Assembly: GCA_035548675.1 (NCBI GenBank)
Contig: DASZSJ010000063.1
Location: 1 to 55,921, forward strand
DNA length: 55,921 nt
Source of the DNA: VRUE01 sp035548675
GTDB taxonomy: Bacteria; Actinomycetota; Thermoleophilia; Solirubrobacterales; 70-9
Reading direction: 5' to 3'
Position 1 is the first letter of the stretch. Each line of letters opens with the position of its first letter. Shown here piece by piece: positions 46,220 to 54,985 of this stretch. The translations under genes and the position numbers were made by a program. Below the pieces are notes generated by a model that ran no database searches, was not told the DNA's origin, and saw only the letters and a list, made by a program, of their open reading frames with translations.

Positions 46220-47319
46220 GGGATCCCCGAGCGGAGAACCTGGCGAAGATCCTGGTCGGCTACTCGACCAAGGTGAAGGCGGGGGAGGTGGTCTCGATCG
46301 ACGGCGAGATCGGCGCCGAGCCGCTGCTGCGAGCGGTCTACGAGGAGGTGCTGAAGGCGGGCGCCCACCCGATCCTCAACGTCGGCCTCGACGGCCTCGC
46401 CGCCACCTATTACGAGCACGCCTCCGACGCACAGCTGGAGTGGATCTCGCCGCTGATGCAGTGGACGGTGGAGCACGCCGACGTGCGGATCGGGATCGGC
46501 GCCAGCGCCAACACGCGCGAGCTGTCGGCGGTGCCGCCGGAGCGCCAGATGCGCCGCCAGGCCGCCACCGGCCCGGTGCTCAACAAGATGATGGAGCGCA
46601 GCGCTGCCGGCGAGTTCCGCTGGTGCTACACGCTGTATCCCACCAACGCCTACGCCTCCGAGGCGGAGATGAGCCTGCGCGACTACGAGGACTTCTACTT
46701 CGGCGCCTGCCTGGCCGACGACCCCGACCCGCTCACCGCCTGGAAGCGCGCCTCGAGCGAGTGCGAACGCCTCGCCGATTGGATCCAGGGCCACGAGGAG
46801 GTCCACATCACCGCCCCCGGCACCGACATCAAGCTCGGCATCGCCGGCCGCACCTTCATCCCCTGCACGGGCGACCACAACATGCCCGACGGCGAGTTCT
46901 TCACCGGCCCGGTCGAGGACTCGGTCGAGGGCGAGGTCACCTTCCACCTGCCGGCGGTGATCGGCGGCCGCGAGGTCTCCGGCGTGCGCCTGCGCTTCGA
47001 GGCCGGCAAGGTGGTCGACGCCAGCGCCGAGCGCGGCGAGGAGTTCCTGATCAAGATGCTCGACACCGACGCGGGCGCTCGCCGCCTCGGCGAGCTCGGC
47101 ATCGGCACCAACTACGCGATCGACCGTGGCACGCTCGAGGTCCTGCTCGACGAGAAGATCGGCGGCACCGTCCACATGGCGGTCGGCAAGTCCTACCCCG
47201 AGTCGGGCGGCGTCAACGACTCCGCCGTCCACACCGACCTCGTCTGCGACCTCCGCCTCGGCGGCAAGCTCGAAGTCGACGGCACCGTCATGCAGGAAGA
47301 CGGGAAGTTCGTCGTCTGA
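46216..47319 (+). CDS. M29-family aminopeptidase (thermophilic aminopeptidase type)
   Basis: 367 residues from GTG 46216 overlapping the pdxT stop. Family features include a starting helix NLAKILVGYSTKVKAGEVVS, then VHITAPGTDIKLGIAGRTFI, GDHNMPDGEFFTGPVEDSVE (metal ligand Glu), GRGEEFLIKMLDTDAGARRL-like segment (AERGEEFLIKMLDTDAG), LGELGIGTNYAI (Glu) and GTVHMAVGKSYPESGGVNDS AVHTDLVCDL (His, His, Asp ligands). Members cut N-terminal residues using Co or Zn. Location after pdxST suggests co-transcription; the link to vitamin B6 is unclear. Confidence 0.92.
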   Translation: MRDPRAENLAKILVGYSTKVKAGEVVSIDGEIGAEPLLRAVYEEVLKAGAHPILNVGLDGLAATYYEHASDAQLEWISPLMQWTVEHADVRIGIGASANTRELSAVPPERQMRRQAATGPVLNKMMERSAAGEFRWCYTLYPTNAYASEAEMSLRDYEDFYFGACLADDPDPLTAWKRASSECERLADWIQGHEEVHITAPGTDIKLGIAGRTFIPCTGDHNMPDGEFFTGPVEDSVEGEVTFHLPAVIGGREVSGVRLRFEAGKVVDASAERGEEFLIKMLDTDAGARRLGELGIGTNYAIDRGTLEVLLDEKIGGTVHMAVGKSYPESGGVNDSAVHTDLVCDLRLGGKLEVDGTVMQEDGKFVV

Positions 47320-47333
47320 CCGGGGCTCCCGGC

Positions 47334-47430
47334 GCGGCGGGTCCTGTCGTGGATTTGGTGCCACCACCCGCTGCGGGGGCGGCTTTGCCGCCTCCTCGGG
47401 GCGGTCCCCCAAATCCGCGCCACCCGCCGC
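47334..47430. repeat. Nested palindrome after the M29 peptidase gene
   Basis: GCGGCGGGT (47334-47342)/ACCCGCCGC (47422-47430), GGATTTGG (47351-47358)/CCAAATCC (47409-47416) and GGCGGC/GCCGCC around TTT are successive arms. It follows the plus-strand stop by 14 bases and faces the end of a convergent gene, so a bidirectional terminator is plausible. Confidence 0.65.
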
Positions 47431-47505
47431 GAGGGATCGCGCGGCCAGACGCACGAGTTCCGGCAACGAACAGACGATCGCCGTCGAGGCGAAAGGCTCA
47501 TGTCT

Positions 47506-47952
47506 CTACTGGTTCGGGATCGGCGAGCCCGCCAGCAGGAAGAACCAGAAGGTGAGGCAGACGACGGCGAGGAGCACGGAGCCCATCAGCACCGCCTCGA
47601 CCACGGTGGTGGTGCCGGTGCGGGGAGTGCTGTCGCGCATGCTCTTCAGCCAGGCGGGTCGCATCGGCTCCAGCCGGTTGGTTCCGGTGACCTGGACGTA
47701 GAGGCGGTTGAGGCGGCCGATCAGCCAGGCATCGACGAGGACCGTGACGAGGATCCCGGCGGCGACCACGAAGTAGGGGCCCTGGCTGGGGAACTGGGTG
47801 TGGGAGACCTTGGAGCCGATGTAGATCCAGCCGAGCGGGATCGCGGTCCAGAGCGAGAGCGCGGCCAGCAGCATCGCCCCAAAGATGAGGCTCGCGGCCA
47901 ATCCCCTGGCCGCTCCGCCCCTATGGGAGTCGGTGGCCATTTCCACATTCAT
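47506..47952 (-). CDS. Membrane protein of unknown function
   Basis: 148 residues. Three hydrophobic helices: GLAASLIFGAMLLAALSLWT AIPLGWIYIG, YFVVAAGILVTVLVDAWLIG and VVEAVLMGSVLLAVVCLTFW FFLLAG. The loop RLNRLYVQVTGTNRLEPMRP AWLKSMRD is basic and probably cytoplasmic. An alternative start is MATDSHRGG (four residues in). Its start is 13 bases from yebC on the opposite strand, so the two share a very short divergent promoter zone. Confidence 0.7.
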   Translation of the reverse strand: MNVEMATDSHRGGAARGLAASLIFGAMLLAALSLWTAIPLGWIYIGSKVSHTQFPSQGPYFVVAAGILVTVLVDAWLIGRLNRLYVQVTGTNRLEPMRPAWLKSMRDSTPRTGTTTVVEAVLMGSVLLAVVCLTFWFFLLAGSPIPNQ

Positions 47953-47965
47953 AGAATGCCAGGCA

Positions 47966-48724
47966 ATGTCCGGTCACTCTAAGTGGTCTTCGATTAAGCA
48001 CAAGAAGGGTGCCGCCGACGCCAAGCGCGGCAAGCTCTTCACCAAGCTCGCCCGCGCGATCACCGTTGCGGCGCGTGACGGGGGGCCCGATCCGGAAGGA
48101 AATCCGGCGCTGGCAACCGCGGTCCAGAAGGCGCGCGAAGCCTCGATGCCGAAGGACAACATCCAGCGCGCGATCGACCGGGGCAGCGGCGTCGGCAGCG
48201 ACGCCGCTGCGATCGAGCAGATCACCTTCGAGGGCTACGGCCCCGGCGGCGCGGCGATCCTCGTCGACGCCCTGACCGACAACCGCAACCGCACCAGTGC
48301 CGATGTGCGCCACGCCTTCAGCAAGCACCACGGCAACCTGGGAGAGCCCGGCTCCGTCGCCTGGATCTTCGAGAAACGCGGCGTGATCGCGGTCGACGCC
48401 GGGCGCTACGGCGAGGACGACCTGATCGTCGCGATCGACGCCGGCGCCGAGGACGTGCGCGACGACGGCGACCAGCTGCGGGTGATCTGCGAGCCCGCCG
48501 ACCTCAGCGCGGTGCGCGAGGCGCTCGAGGCGAGCGGGGTCGAGGTGGAATCGGCCGAGCTGACGATGGAGCCGAAGAACACGGTGGAGGTCAAGGGCAG
48601 CGAGGCAGAATGGCTGCTCAAACTGGTCGACGCGCTGGAGGAGCACGACGACGTCGACTCGGTCCACGCCAATTTCGACGTGCCCGCCGAGATCATCGAA
48701 AAATTGGCCGCGCAGGCCGCCTGA
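47966..48724 (+). CDS. yebC: YebC/PmpR family regulatory protein (TACO1-like)
   Basis: 252 residues from ATG 47966: SGHSKWSSIKHKKGAADAKR is the diagnostic N-terminus. GNPALATAVQKAREASMPKD NIQRAI and YGPGGAAILVDALTDNRNRT follow, and the third domain ends EEHDDVDSVHANFDVPAEII. Recent work links the family to ribosomal relief at polyproline stretches and older work to transcription control. It is next to ruvCAB as in most bacteria, but separated by a repeat-containing gap of 220 bases. Confidence 0.96.
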   Translation: MSGHSKWSSIKHKKGAADAKRGKLFTKLARAITVAARDGGPDPEGNPALATAVQKAREASMPKDNIQRAIDRGSGVGSDAAAIEQITFEGYGPGGAAILVDALTDNRNRTSADVRHAFSKHHGNLGEPGSVAWIFEKRGVIAVDAGRYGEDDLIVAIDAGAEDVRDDGDQLRVICEPADLSAVREALEASGVEVESAELTMEPKNTVEVKGSEAEWLLKLVDALEEHDDVDSVHANFDVPAEIIEKLAAQAA

Positions 48725-48729
48725 CGATC

Positions 48730-48755
48730 GATTCCACGGCGGCGGCCGTGGAATC
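48730..48755. terminator. Perfect 11-bp hairpin after yebC
   Basis: GATTCCACGGC and GCCGTGGAATC with a four-base loop, five bases after the yebC stop. It reuses the GATTCCACGG word found in repeat family 3. No T-run follows. Confidence 0.5.
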
Positions 48756-48769
48756 GCCACCCTCTTCCG

Positions 48770-48882
48770 GCTCCAAGTGGGCCGCCCGCACAGTGTTCGC
48801 CGCCGTGCGATCGATTTGCCACCGTATACGTGGGTCAATCGAACGCACGGCGCCGCGGGCTCGCCCAAATTCCGTGGAATCG
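48770..48882 (-). repeat. Dispersed repeat family 3, copy 1 (yebC-ruvC gap)
   Basis: Read on the minus strand this matches 54986-55164 in three ordered blocks: CGATTCCACGGAATTT, the core GATTGACCC-(A)CGTATACGGTGG CAAATCGA (plus-strand 48811-48840), and GGGCGGCCCACTTGGAGC. The core is flanked by palindromic arms GCCGTGCG (48802-48809) and CGCACGGC (48844-48851). Confidence 0.82.
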
Positions 48883-48944
48883 ACCGCTTTAGCCGTCTCC
48901 GAGCCGGCGGAAGGCATCCGACCGGCTGCCCAGAATCAATTCCC

Positions 48945-49475
48945 ATGCAAGTCGTGATGGGGATCGATCCCGGCGCGGCGAACCTCGGCTTTGGCGTGGT
49001 CAGGGTCGAGGGCAGCCGCATGGTGGCGCTCGACGGTGGCGTCGTCGAGACAACGCCCGAGCAGCCGCTGGAGCGGCGCCTGGAGCGCATCCACGGCGCC
49101 CTGGCCGAGCTGATCGAGTGGCACCAGCCGGCGGCGATGGCGCTCGAGGATCTCTACTTCGGCAAGAACGTGCACTCGGCGATGGCGGTCGGCCGGGCCA
49201 GCGGGGCGGCGATGCTCGCCGCCGCCCAGGGCGGCGTGCGCTGCTTCACCTACACCCCGCAGGCGATCAAGATGGCCGTCTGCGGCTCCGGCGCCGCCGG
49301 CAAGCAGCAGGTGCAGCGCATGGTCGGCACCCTGCTCGGGCTGCCCGAGCCGCCGACGCCCGACCACGCCGCCGACGCCCTCGCGGTGGCGATCTGCCAC
49401 GGCGGCGCCGCCGGCCACGAGGCCGCGGTGCAGGGCGTCGAAGAAGAGCGCGACGCGGCGAGGCTGGCCGGATGA
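48945..49475 (+). CDS. ruvC: Holliday junction endonuclease RuvC
   Basis: 176 residues from ATG 48945. Catalytic acidic residues lie in VVMGIDPGAANLGFGVV (Asp), MALEDLYFGKNVHSAMAVG (Glu) and TPDHAADALAVAICH (Asp pair). The family consensus ends this last motif in DALA, as here. It cleaves Holliday junctions resolved by RuvAB. The stop overlaps the ruvA start by four bases. A longer frame begins inside repeat family 3 and was rejected. Confidence 0.96.
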   Translation: MQVVMGIDPGAANLGFGVVRVEGSRMVALDGGVVETTPEQPLERRLERIHGALAELIEWHQPAAMALEDLYFGKNVHSAMAVGRASGAAMLAAAQGGVRCFTYTPQAIKMAVCGSGAAGKQQVQRMVGTLLGLPEPPTPDHAADALAVAICHGGAAGHEAAVQGVEEERDAARLAG

Positions 49476-50068
49476 TCGCCGCGGTCAAGGGCGAGGTGAT
49501 GGTGCGCCGGCCCGATCACGTCGTCGTCGACGCCGCCGGCGTCGGCTACCGGCTCGCCGTCTCGACCGAGACCCTGAAAGCGGTCCCCGCCGCCGGCAAC
49601 GAGGTCTTCCTCCACGCCGAGCTGATCGCGCGTGAGGACTCGCTCTCCCTCTACGGCTTCGCCTCCGAGGAGGAGCGCGACCTCTTCGGCCAGCTGATCT
49701 CGGTCAGCGGCGTCGGCCCCAAGGTCGCCATCGCGGCCCTCTCCGGCGGCCCGAGCCGGGAGCTGCTGCGGGCGATCGCCGCCGGCGACGCCAAGCGCTT
49801 TCAGGCGGTCCCCGGGATCGGCAAGCGGACCTCGGAGCGGATCATCGTCGAGCTGCGCGAGAAGGTCGCCGGCTCGCTCGAGGAGGAGGTCGCAGCCGCA
49901 GCCGTCGAGGGGGCCGACGCCCGGGGGCTCGCCCGCGACGGCCTGGTCAACCTCGGCTACGCGCCGCTGGAAGCCGAGCAGCTGCTGGAAGGGGTCGACG
50001 GCGACGACGCCGAGGAGCTGCTCGCCGCCGCCCTGCGCAAAGCGGGATCCTCGCGGAGCAAGGCATGA
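49472..50068 (+). CDS. ruvA: Holliday junction branch-migration protein RuvA
   Basis: 198 residues from ATG 49472. Domain I OB fold starts MIAAVKGEVMVRRPDHVVVD with GVGYRLAVS; domain II has helix-hairpin-helix pairs LISVSGVGPKVAIAALSG and FQAVPGIGKRTSERIIVEL; the C-terminal UBA-like domain III (LVNLGYAPLEAEQLLEG) regulates RuvB. ATGA overlaps on both sides couple ruvC-ruvA-ruvB translation. Confidence 0.96.
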   Translation: MIAAVKGEVMVRRPDHVVVDAAGVGYRLAVSTETLKAVPAAGNEVFLHAELIAREDSLSLYGFASEEERDLFGQLISVSGVGPKVAIAALSGGPSRELLRAIAAGDAKRFQAVPGIGKRTSERIIVELREKVAGSLEEEVAAAAVEGADARGLARDGLVNLGYAPLEAEQLLEGVDGDDAEELLAAALRKAGSSRSKA

Positions 50069-51213
50069 GCGATATCGGCGGAAAGAGGATTCGCACCCCT
50101 GGCCTCGAGGATTCCCCGGCCGTCCCCGGAGGCGGGAGCGAGGGCCTGTCCATATCCGATTCCCAGGCCCTCGCGGGAGCGGAGGAGGCGGCCGTCGACG
50201 ACGTCCGCGTGCACGATGCGCGGGCCGACGCTCCCGACGAGGAGCTCGACCGCTCGCTGCGGCCGCGCACCCTCGCCGACTTCGTCAACCAGGAGCAGGT
50301 GACCGAGCAGCTGGCGATCTTCATCGAGGCGGCGCGCGGCCGCGGCGAGCCGCTCGACCACGTCCTGCTCGCCGGCCCACCAGGGCTGGGCAAGACCTCG
50401 CTCGCCCACATCGTCGCCGCGGAGATGGGGGTGCCGTTGGTGCAGACCGCCGGCCCGGCGCTGGAGCGCAAGGCCGACGTCGCCTCCTTCCTCACCGCGC
50501 TGGAGCCCGGCAGCGTCTTCTTCGTCGACGAGATCCACCGCCTCGGCCGCGCGGTCGAGGAGACGCTCTACCCGGCGATGGAGGACGGCGAGCTGCCGGT
50601 CGTGCTCGGCCAGGGCGCCGGCGCCCGCACGGTGACGCTGCCGCTGCCGCCCTTCACGCTGATCGGCGCGACCACCCGCGCCGGCCTGCTGACGACGCCG
50701 CTGCGCGACCGCTTCGGCCTCTCCCACCGGCTCGAGCACTACGGCCCCGAGCACCTGAGCCAGATCATCGTCCGCTCGGCCGGCATCCTCGGGGTCGAGA
50801 TCGACGCCGCGGGCGCGCGCACGATCGCCGAGCGCTCGCGCGGCACGCCGCGCGTCGCCAACCGCCTGCTCAAGCGGGTGCGGGATTTCGCCCAGGTCAA
50901 GGAGAGCGGCGCGATCGACGCCGGCGTCGCCGACGCCGCCCTGGTCATGCTCGAGGTCGACGCCGGCGGGCTGGACCGCAGCGACCGCGCCCTGCTCGAC
51001 GTCGTCGCGACCAAGTTCTCCGGCGGGCCGGTCGGCCTCTCCACCCTGGCGATCGCGATCGGCGAGGAGGCCGACACGATCGAGGACGTGCTCGAGCCCT
51101 ACCTGCTCCAGCAGGGCCTGCTGAAGCGGACGCCGCGCGGCCGCGTGCTCACGCCGAGGGCCTACGAGCATCTCGGCCTGCCGCTGCCCGAAAGCGCGAA
51201 CAGCCTCTTCTGA
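50065..51213 (+). CDS. ruvB: Holliday junction helicase RuvB
   Basis: 382 residues. AAA+ motifs: Walker A GPPGLGKT (104-111), Walker B FFVDEIHRLGR, sensor I LIGATTRAGLLT, arginine finger region LRDRFGLSHRLE. The C-terminal winged helix ends PRGRVLTPRAYEHLGLPLP. The first ~55 residues (acidic, Gly/Ser-rich) precede the usual start LDRSLRPRTLADF; the coupled ATG supports the long form, but an internal GTG near residue 49 is possible. It drives branch migration with RuvA. Confidence 0.96.
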   Translation: MSDIGGKRIRTPGLEDSPAVPGGGSEGLSISDSQALAGAEEAAVDDVRVHDARADAPDEELDRSLRPRTLADFVNQEQVTEQLAIFIEAARGRGEPLDHVLLAGPPGLGKTSLAHIVAAEMGVPLVQTAGPALERKADVASFLTALEPGSVFFVDEIHRLGRAVEETLYPAMEDGELPVVLGQGAGARTVTLPLPPFTLIGATTRAGLLTTPLRDRFGLSHRLEHYGPEHLSQIIVRSAGILGVEIDAAGARTIAERSRGTPRVANRLLKRVRDFAQVKESGAIDAGVADAALVMLEVDAGGLDRSDRALLDVVATKFSGGPVGLSTLAIAIGEEADTIEDVLEPYLLQQGLLKRTPRGRVLTPRAYEHLGLPLPESANSLF

Positions 51214-51248
51214 GAGCGAACAGGCTGTTCTGAGTAACCTGCGGGGGG

Positions 51249-51728
51249 ATGCCGTTCTTCATCTGTCCCAACTGCGGCCACAGGGAGGCCAGCTCGGAGC
51301 GGACCGCGGGCTTCAGCGCGCGGCCGAAGGGCTGCTCCAAATGCGGCTTCGGCTTCGTCTTCGAGTTGCTCGACGACTACTACCCGGCGCCCAACGCCGC
51401 CTTCTTCGTCTGCGACCAGAAGGCGCGCGTGATTGACGCGGGGCGGGGCAGCTTTGAGCTCACCGGGCTAACCGACGAGGACGTGATCGGCCGCCCAGTG
51501 CAGGAGGTGCTCGGTCTCGAATGGCGCGAGGAGGCACGGGTACCGGGCGACGACCGCGACAGCGCGGGGGACCCGATCGAAACCTCGCTCGAGTGGGGCG
51601 TGCGCTCGCTCGGCAAGCGGGTCTCGGTCAACGCCGAGGGCGACATCCCGGCGGAGGCGGTCGCCGACGTCTTCCCGGCCTACGACGACGACGGGGGACT
51701 CTTGATCGTCCTCACCCCGGAGGATTGA
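51249..51728 (+). CDS. Zinc-ribbon plus PAS domain protein
   Basis: 159 residues. The N-terminal ribbon is FFICPNCGHREASSE with GCSKCGFGFV (two CxxC pairs). A PAS fold follows (about 50-155): APNAAFFVCDQKARVIDAGR, FELTGLTDEDVIGRPVQEVL, and the last strand GGLLIVLTPED. There is no output domain, so it may act as a small-molecule sensor or protein partner. It lies between ruvB and secDF with eight bases before the latter, suggesting co-transcription. Confidence 0.78.
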   Translation: MPFFICPNCGHREASSERTAGFSARPKGCSKCGFGFVFELLDDYYPAPNAAFFVCDQKARVIDAGRGSFELTGLTDEDVIGRPVQEVLGLEWREEARVPGDDRDSAGDPIETSLEWGVRSLGKRVSVNAEGDIPAEAVADVFPAYDDDGGLLIVLTPED

Positions 51729-51735
51729 GCGGGGC

Positions 51736-54672
51736 ATGGGCAAAAGGCGCAAACACGTCTTCGTCCTGCTCTTCGTGCTCGGCTTGATTGCCGTCTCGGG
51801 CATCGTCATCGCCAACAAGGAAACGAAGCTCGGCCTCGACCTCAAGGGCGGCGTCCAACTGGTGCTCCAGGGACGGCCAACCCCGCAGCAGCCGACGATC
51901 GATAACGGCTCGATGGAACGGGCCGTGGACATCATCCGCTCCGGTTGCGACGAACTGGGCGTCTCGGAGATCGAGGTCTCGCGCGTCGGCAGCGACCAGA
52001 TCCAGGTCGGCATCCCCGGTGCAACCAGCGTCGGCAAGGCGACCGAATGCGCGACCAAGCCCGCCCGCCTCTATTTCTTCGATTGGGAACCGAACCTGAT
52101 CGGGCGCGAGTTCCTGATCGGCGGCCGGCCGGGCCGCGAACCGCCGAAGGGGCCGATGCAGGAAGCGACCAAGGAATGGCAGGAAGCTGGGCGGCTGCCG
52201 ACCAAGCGCGAAAACCAGCAGCTGATCGCCGCCGGCGCCTACCCGACCGAGTACGCGGCGGCCAAGCTCGCCTCCGAACAGGAGCTCAAACAGCCCTGCC
52301 CCAAATGCAGCCAACCGACTACTTACTACCTCTTCGAGAAGAAAAAACCGCACAAGCTGATCGACGGTCCCGAGTTCACCCGCGAAGACCTCTTCATCGC
52401 GGCCAGTGGGCGCAAACGGCCGGCTGACGCCGGCCTCGTGCTCAAGGTTCCCCAGGGCACGATCGTCGTCTCCGAAAAGCCCAGCGACGCCAACGGGCAG
52501 GTGCTGGAGAACGCCGAACCGGGCTGGTTCGCGCTGAAGGACGATCCCGCCCTCTCCGGCACCGAAATCACCCGGCCGAAGCAGGAAAGCGACGAATTCG
52601 GCCAGCCCAACGTCACCTTCGGCTTCACCGACGACGGCCGCAAGAACTTCCAGGAAGTCACCCGGCGGATCGCCCAGCGCGGCGCCGCCTCGGCGATCGG
52701 GCCGAGCAGCCAGGAAGCGGCGGAAGCGACCTCGGGCCACTTCGCGGTCGTGCTCGACAACGAAGTCAAGACGCGCCCGATCATCAACTACGCGCAGAAC
52801 CCCGACGGGATCGACGGCAGGACCGGCGCCCAGATCTCCGGTGGTTTCAACTCGATCCAGGACGCCCAGGACCTGGCCAGCTTCCTGCAGCGCGGTGCCC
52901 TGCCGATCAACCTCAACCTGATCAGCCAGTCGCAGGTCTCGGCGACGCTCGGCTCCGAAGCGCTGCACGACGGCATCAAAGCGGGGCTGATCGGCCTCGC
53001 CCTGACGATCATCTTCCTGCTCGTCTTCTACCGCTTCCTCGGCTTCGTCGCGGTGACCGCGATTGCCGCCTACGGGGTCATCTTCTTCGCCCTGGTCAAA
53101 CTGATCCCGATCACCCTGACCCTGCCGGGGATCGCGGGCCTGGTGCTGACGATCGGCGTCACCGCCGACTCCAACATCGTCATCTTCGAGCGAATAAAGG
53201 AGGAGGTACGGGCGGGTCGCTCGATGTCGAGCGCGATCGCCGCTGGCTACAGGCGCGGGATCGCGACGATCATCGACGCCAACGTCGTCACCCTGCTCAC
53301 CGCCTTCGTCCTCTTCGTGCTCGCCACCGCGGGGGTCAAGGGCTTCGCCTTCGTGCTCGGCGTCGGCACGATCGTCTCGCTGCTGACCGCGGTGGTCTTC
53401 ACCCAGGCGCTGCTCGGCACGATCAGCCGTTCGCGCCTGCTGCGCTCGCCGAGCGCGCTCGGGGCGAGCAGCGAGGGCATCCGCTGGCACATCGACTTCA
53501 TCGGCGCCAGCCGCTGGTTCTTCTCGATCTCCGGGGTGATCCTGATCGTCGGCGCGCTGGCGCTGGCGACCAAGCAGCTCAACCTCGGCATCGACTTCGA
53601 GTCGGGCACCCGGGTCGAGGTGGCCCTGGTCAAGGCGACCGATGAGGAAGCGGTGCGCGACGCGTTGGAAAAGGCCGGCATCTCCGGCGGCGAGGTGCAG
53701 AAAGAGGTAAACCCCGCCCTCGGCGACAACGCCTTCTTGATCCAGTCCAAGACGCTCGAACCGAGCGAGATCAACGAAATACAGAAGGAGCTGGAGCGCG
53801 AGTTCGGGATCGAGGCCAACGGCTTCAACAGCACCAGCGTCGGGCCCACCTTCGGCACGACGGTGGCGAACAGTGCCCGCAACGCGCTGATCTTCTCACT
53901 GCTGATCATCTGCGCCTACATCGCTTTCCGCTTCGATCCGAAATTCGCCGTGCCGGTGCTGATCGCGATCTTCCACGACATCCTGATCACGGCCGGCATC
54001 TACTCGTTGACCGGGAGGGAGGTGAGCAGCGGTACGGTCGCCGCCTTCCTGACCATCCTCGGTTACTCGCTCTACGACACGATCATCGTCTTCGACCGCA
54101 TACGCGAGAACATGCCGCGGATGCCGCGGGCCGCGTTCTCGCAGATCGTCAATCGCTCGATGAGCGAGGTGCTGACCCGCTCGCTGGCGACCAGCTTCAC
54201 CACCCTGCTCTCAGTGACGTGCCTGCTGATCTTCGGCGGCGCAACCCTGCAGGACTTCGCCTTCGCGATGATGGTCGGGATCGTCTCCGGTACCTACTCC
54301 TCGATCTTCATCGCCTCGCCGGTGCTGACCGCCTGGAAGGAACGCGAGCCCGGCTTCGTCCGCCGCCGCGAGCGGATCACGGGGCTCGAGGGCAGTGTCC
54401 CCGCCTTCGCCGACGAAACCGAGCTGGCGCGGCTCGCCGACGATGGCGAGGCGGAGGTCGAGATCGAGGAGGAGGTCGCGGCGCAGCGCGAGGTCCAGCC
54501 CAAGGCGGGAGCCGTGGCGACGGTGGAGCCAGCGGTGGAGGGCGACGGCGGCAAACCTTCGAGCAACGGCGAGCCCCCCGCTAGCGATCCGGCCACGGTT
54601 GCGCGGCGCGAACGAAACGAGAAGCGACGTGCGCGCCGCCAGCAACGCCGCAAACACGGGAGGAAGCGCTAG
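51736..54672 (+). CDS. secDF: Fused protein-export protein SecDF
   Basis: 978 residues, SecD (about 1-600) joined to SecF (about 600-900). The SecD start has LGLDLKGGVQLVL; the membrane part has GLIGLALTIIFLLVFYRFLG, LTIGVTADSNIVIFERIKEE and GFAFVLGVGTIVSLLTAVVF. SecF starts GASRWFFSISGVILIVGALA and has LGIDFESGTRVEVAL, FLTILGYSLYDTIIVFDRIR. An insertion of ~110 residues in the first periplasmic domain includes a CPKC pair (KQPCPKCSQPTTYYLF). The C-terminal tail (about 880-978) is acidic then strongly basic. It powers late secretion using proton motive force. Confidence 0.94.
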   Translation: MGKRRKHVFVLLFVLGLIAVSGIVIANKETKLGLDLKGGVQLVLQGRPTPQQPTIDNGSMERAVDIIRSGCDELGVSEIEVSRVGSDQIQVGIPGATSVGKATECATKPARLYFFDWEPNLIGREFLIGGRPGREPPKGPMQEATKEWQEAGRLPTKRENQQLIAAGAYPTEYAAAKLASEQELKQPCPKCSQPTTYYLFEKKKPHKLIDGPEFTREDLFIAASGRKRPADAGLVLKVPQGTIVVSEKPSDANGQVLENAEPGWFALKDDPALSGTEITRPKQESDEFGQPNVTFGFTDDGRKNFQEVTRRIAQRGAASAIGPSSQEAAEATSGHFAVVLDNEVKTRPIINYAQNPDGIDGRTGAQISGGFNSIQDAQDLASFLQRGALPINLNLISQSQVSATLGSEALHDGIKAGLIGLALTIIFLLVFYRFLGFVAVTAIAAYGVIFFALVKLIPITLTLPGIAGLVLTIGVTADSNIVIFERIKEEVRAGRSMSSAIAAGYRRGIATIIDANVVTLLTAFVLFVLATAGVKGFAFVLGVGTIVSLLTAVVFTQALLGTISRSRLLRSPSALGASSEGIRWHIDFIGASRWFFSISGVILIVGALALATKQLNLGIDFESGTRVEVALVKATDEEAVRDALEKAGISGGEVQKEVNPALGDNAFLIQSKTLEPSEINEIQKELEREFGIEANGFNSTSVGPTFGTTVANSARNALIFSLLIICAYIAFRFDPKFAVPVLIAIFHDILITAGIYSLTGREVSSGTVAAFLTILGYSLYDTIIVFDRIRENMPRMPRAAFSQIVNRSMSEVLTRSLATSFTTLLSVTCLLIFGGATLQDFAFAMMVGIVSGTYSSIFIASPVLTAWKEREPGFVRRRERITGLEGSVPAFADETELARLADDGEAEVEIEEEVAAQREVQPKAGAVATVEPAVEGDGGKPSSNGEPPASDPATVARRERNEKRRARRQQRRKHGRKR

Positions 54673-54689
54673 ATGAAGGCGGTCATCTG

Positions 54690-54962
54690 ATGGCACTACT
54701 GGTCTGGTTCACCACCGGCATCGCCCTCTGGCACTTCACGATCTTCCTGCCCGATCGTTTCTGGCAGGGCATCATCGGCGCCTTCCTCGGCTCGACCATC
54801 GGCGCGGTCATCTTCGGCGCGATCGTCGGCACGGCCAGCGGCAAGGGCCTTGGCGACACCGATGTCAGCACGGTCCTCGTCGCCGTCCCCGGCGTCGCGA
54901 TCGGCCTCGCCGTCGTCTGGTTCCTCGGCGCCCGCGCCGAGCAGCAAGCGCTCGCCGAGTAG
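54690..54962 (+). CDS. Small membrane protein downstream of secDF
   Basis: 90 residues. Three hydrophobic helices (LVWFTTGIALWHFTIFLP; GIIGAFLGSTIGAVIFGAIV; LVAVPGVAIGLAVVWFLGA) with a Gly-rich loop GTASGKGLGDTD resemble small GlsB/YeaQ-like membrane proteins. Eighteen bases after secDF, likely co-transcribed. Function unknown. Confidence 0.65.
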   Translation: MALLVWFTTGIALWHFTIFLPDRFWQGIIGAFLGSTIGAVIFGAIVGTASGKGLGDTDVSTVLVAVPGVAIGLAVVWFLGARAEQQALAE

Positions 54963-54985
54963 CGCTTCCGTCCAACTCCCCGTTC

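Noticed and set aside
48777..48944. N-terminal extension of ruvC through the upstream gap
   Set aside because: The extension is encoded by repeat family 3 and is absent from RuvC proteins; ATG 48945 gives the normal N-terminus.
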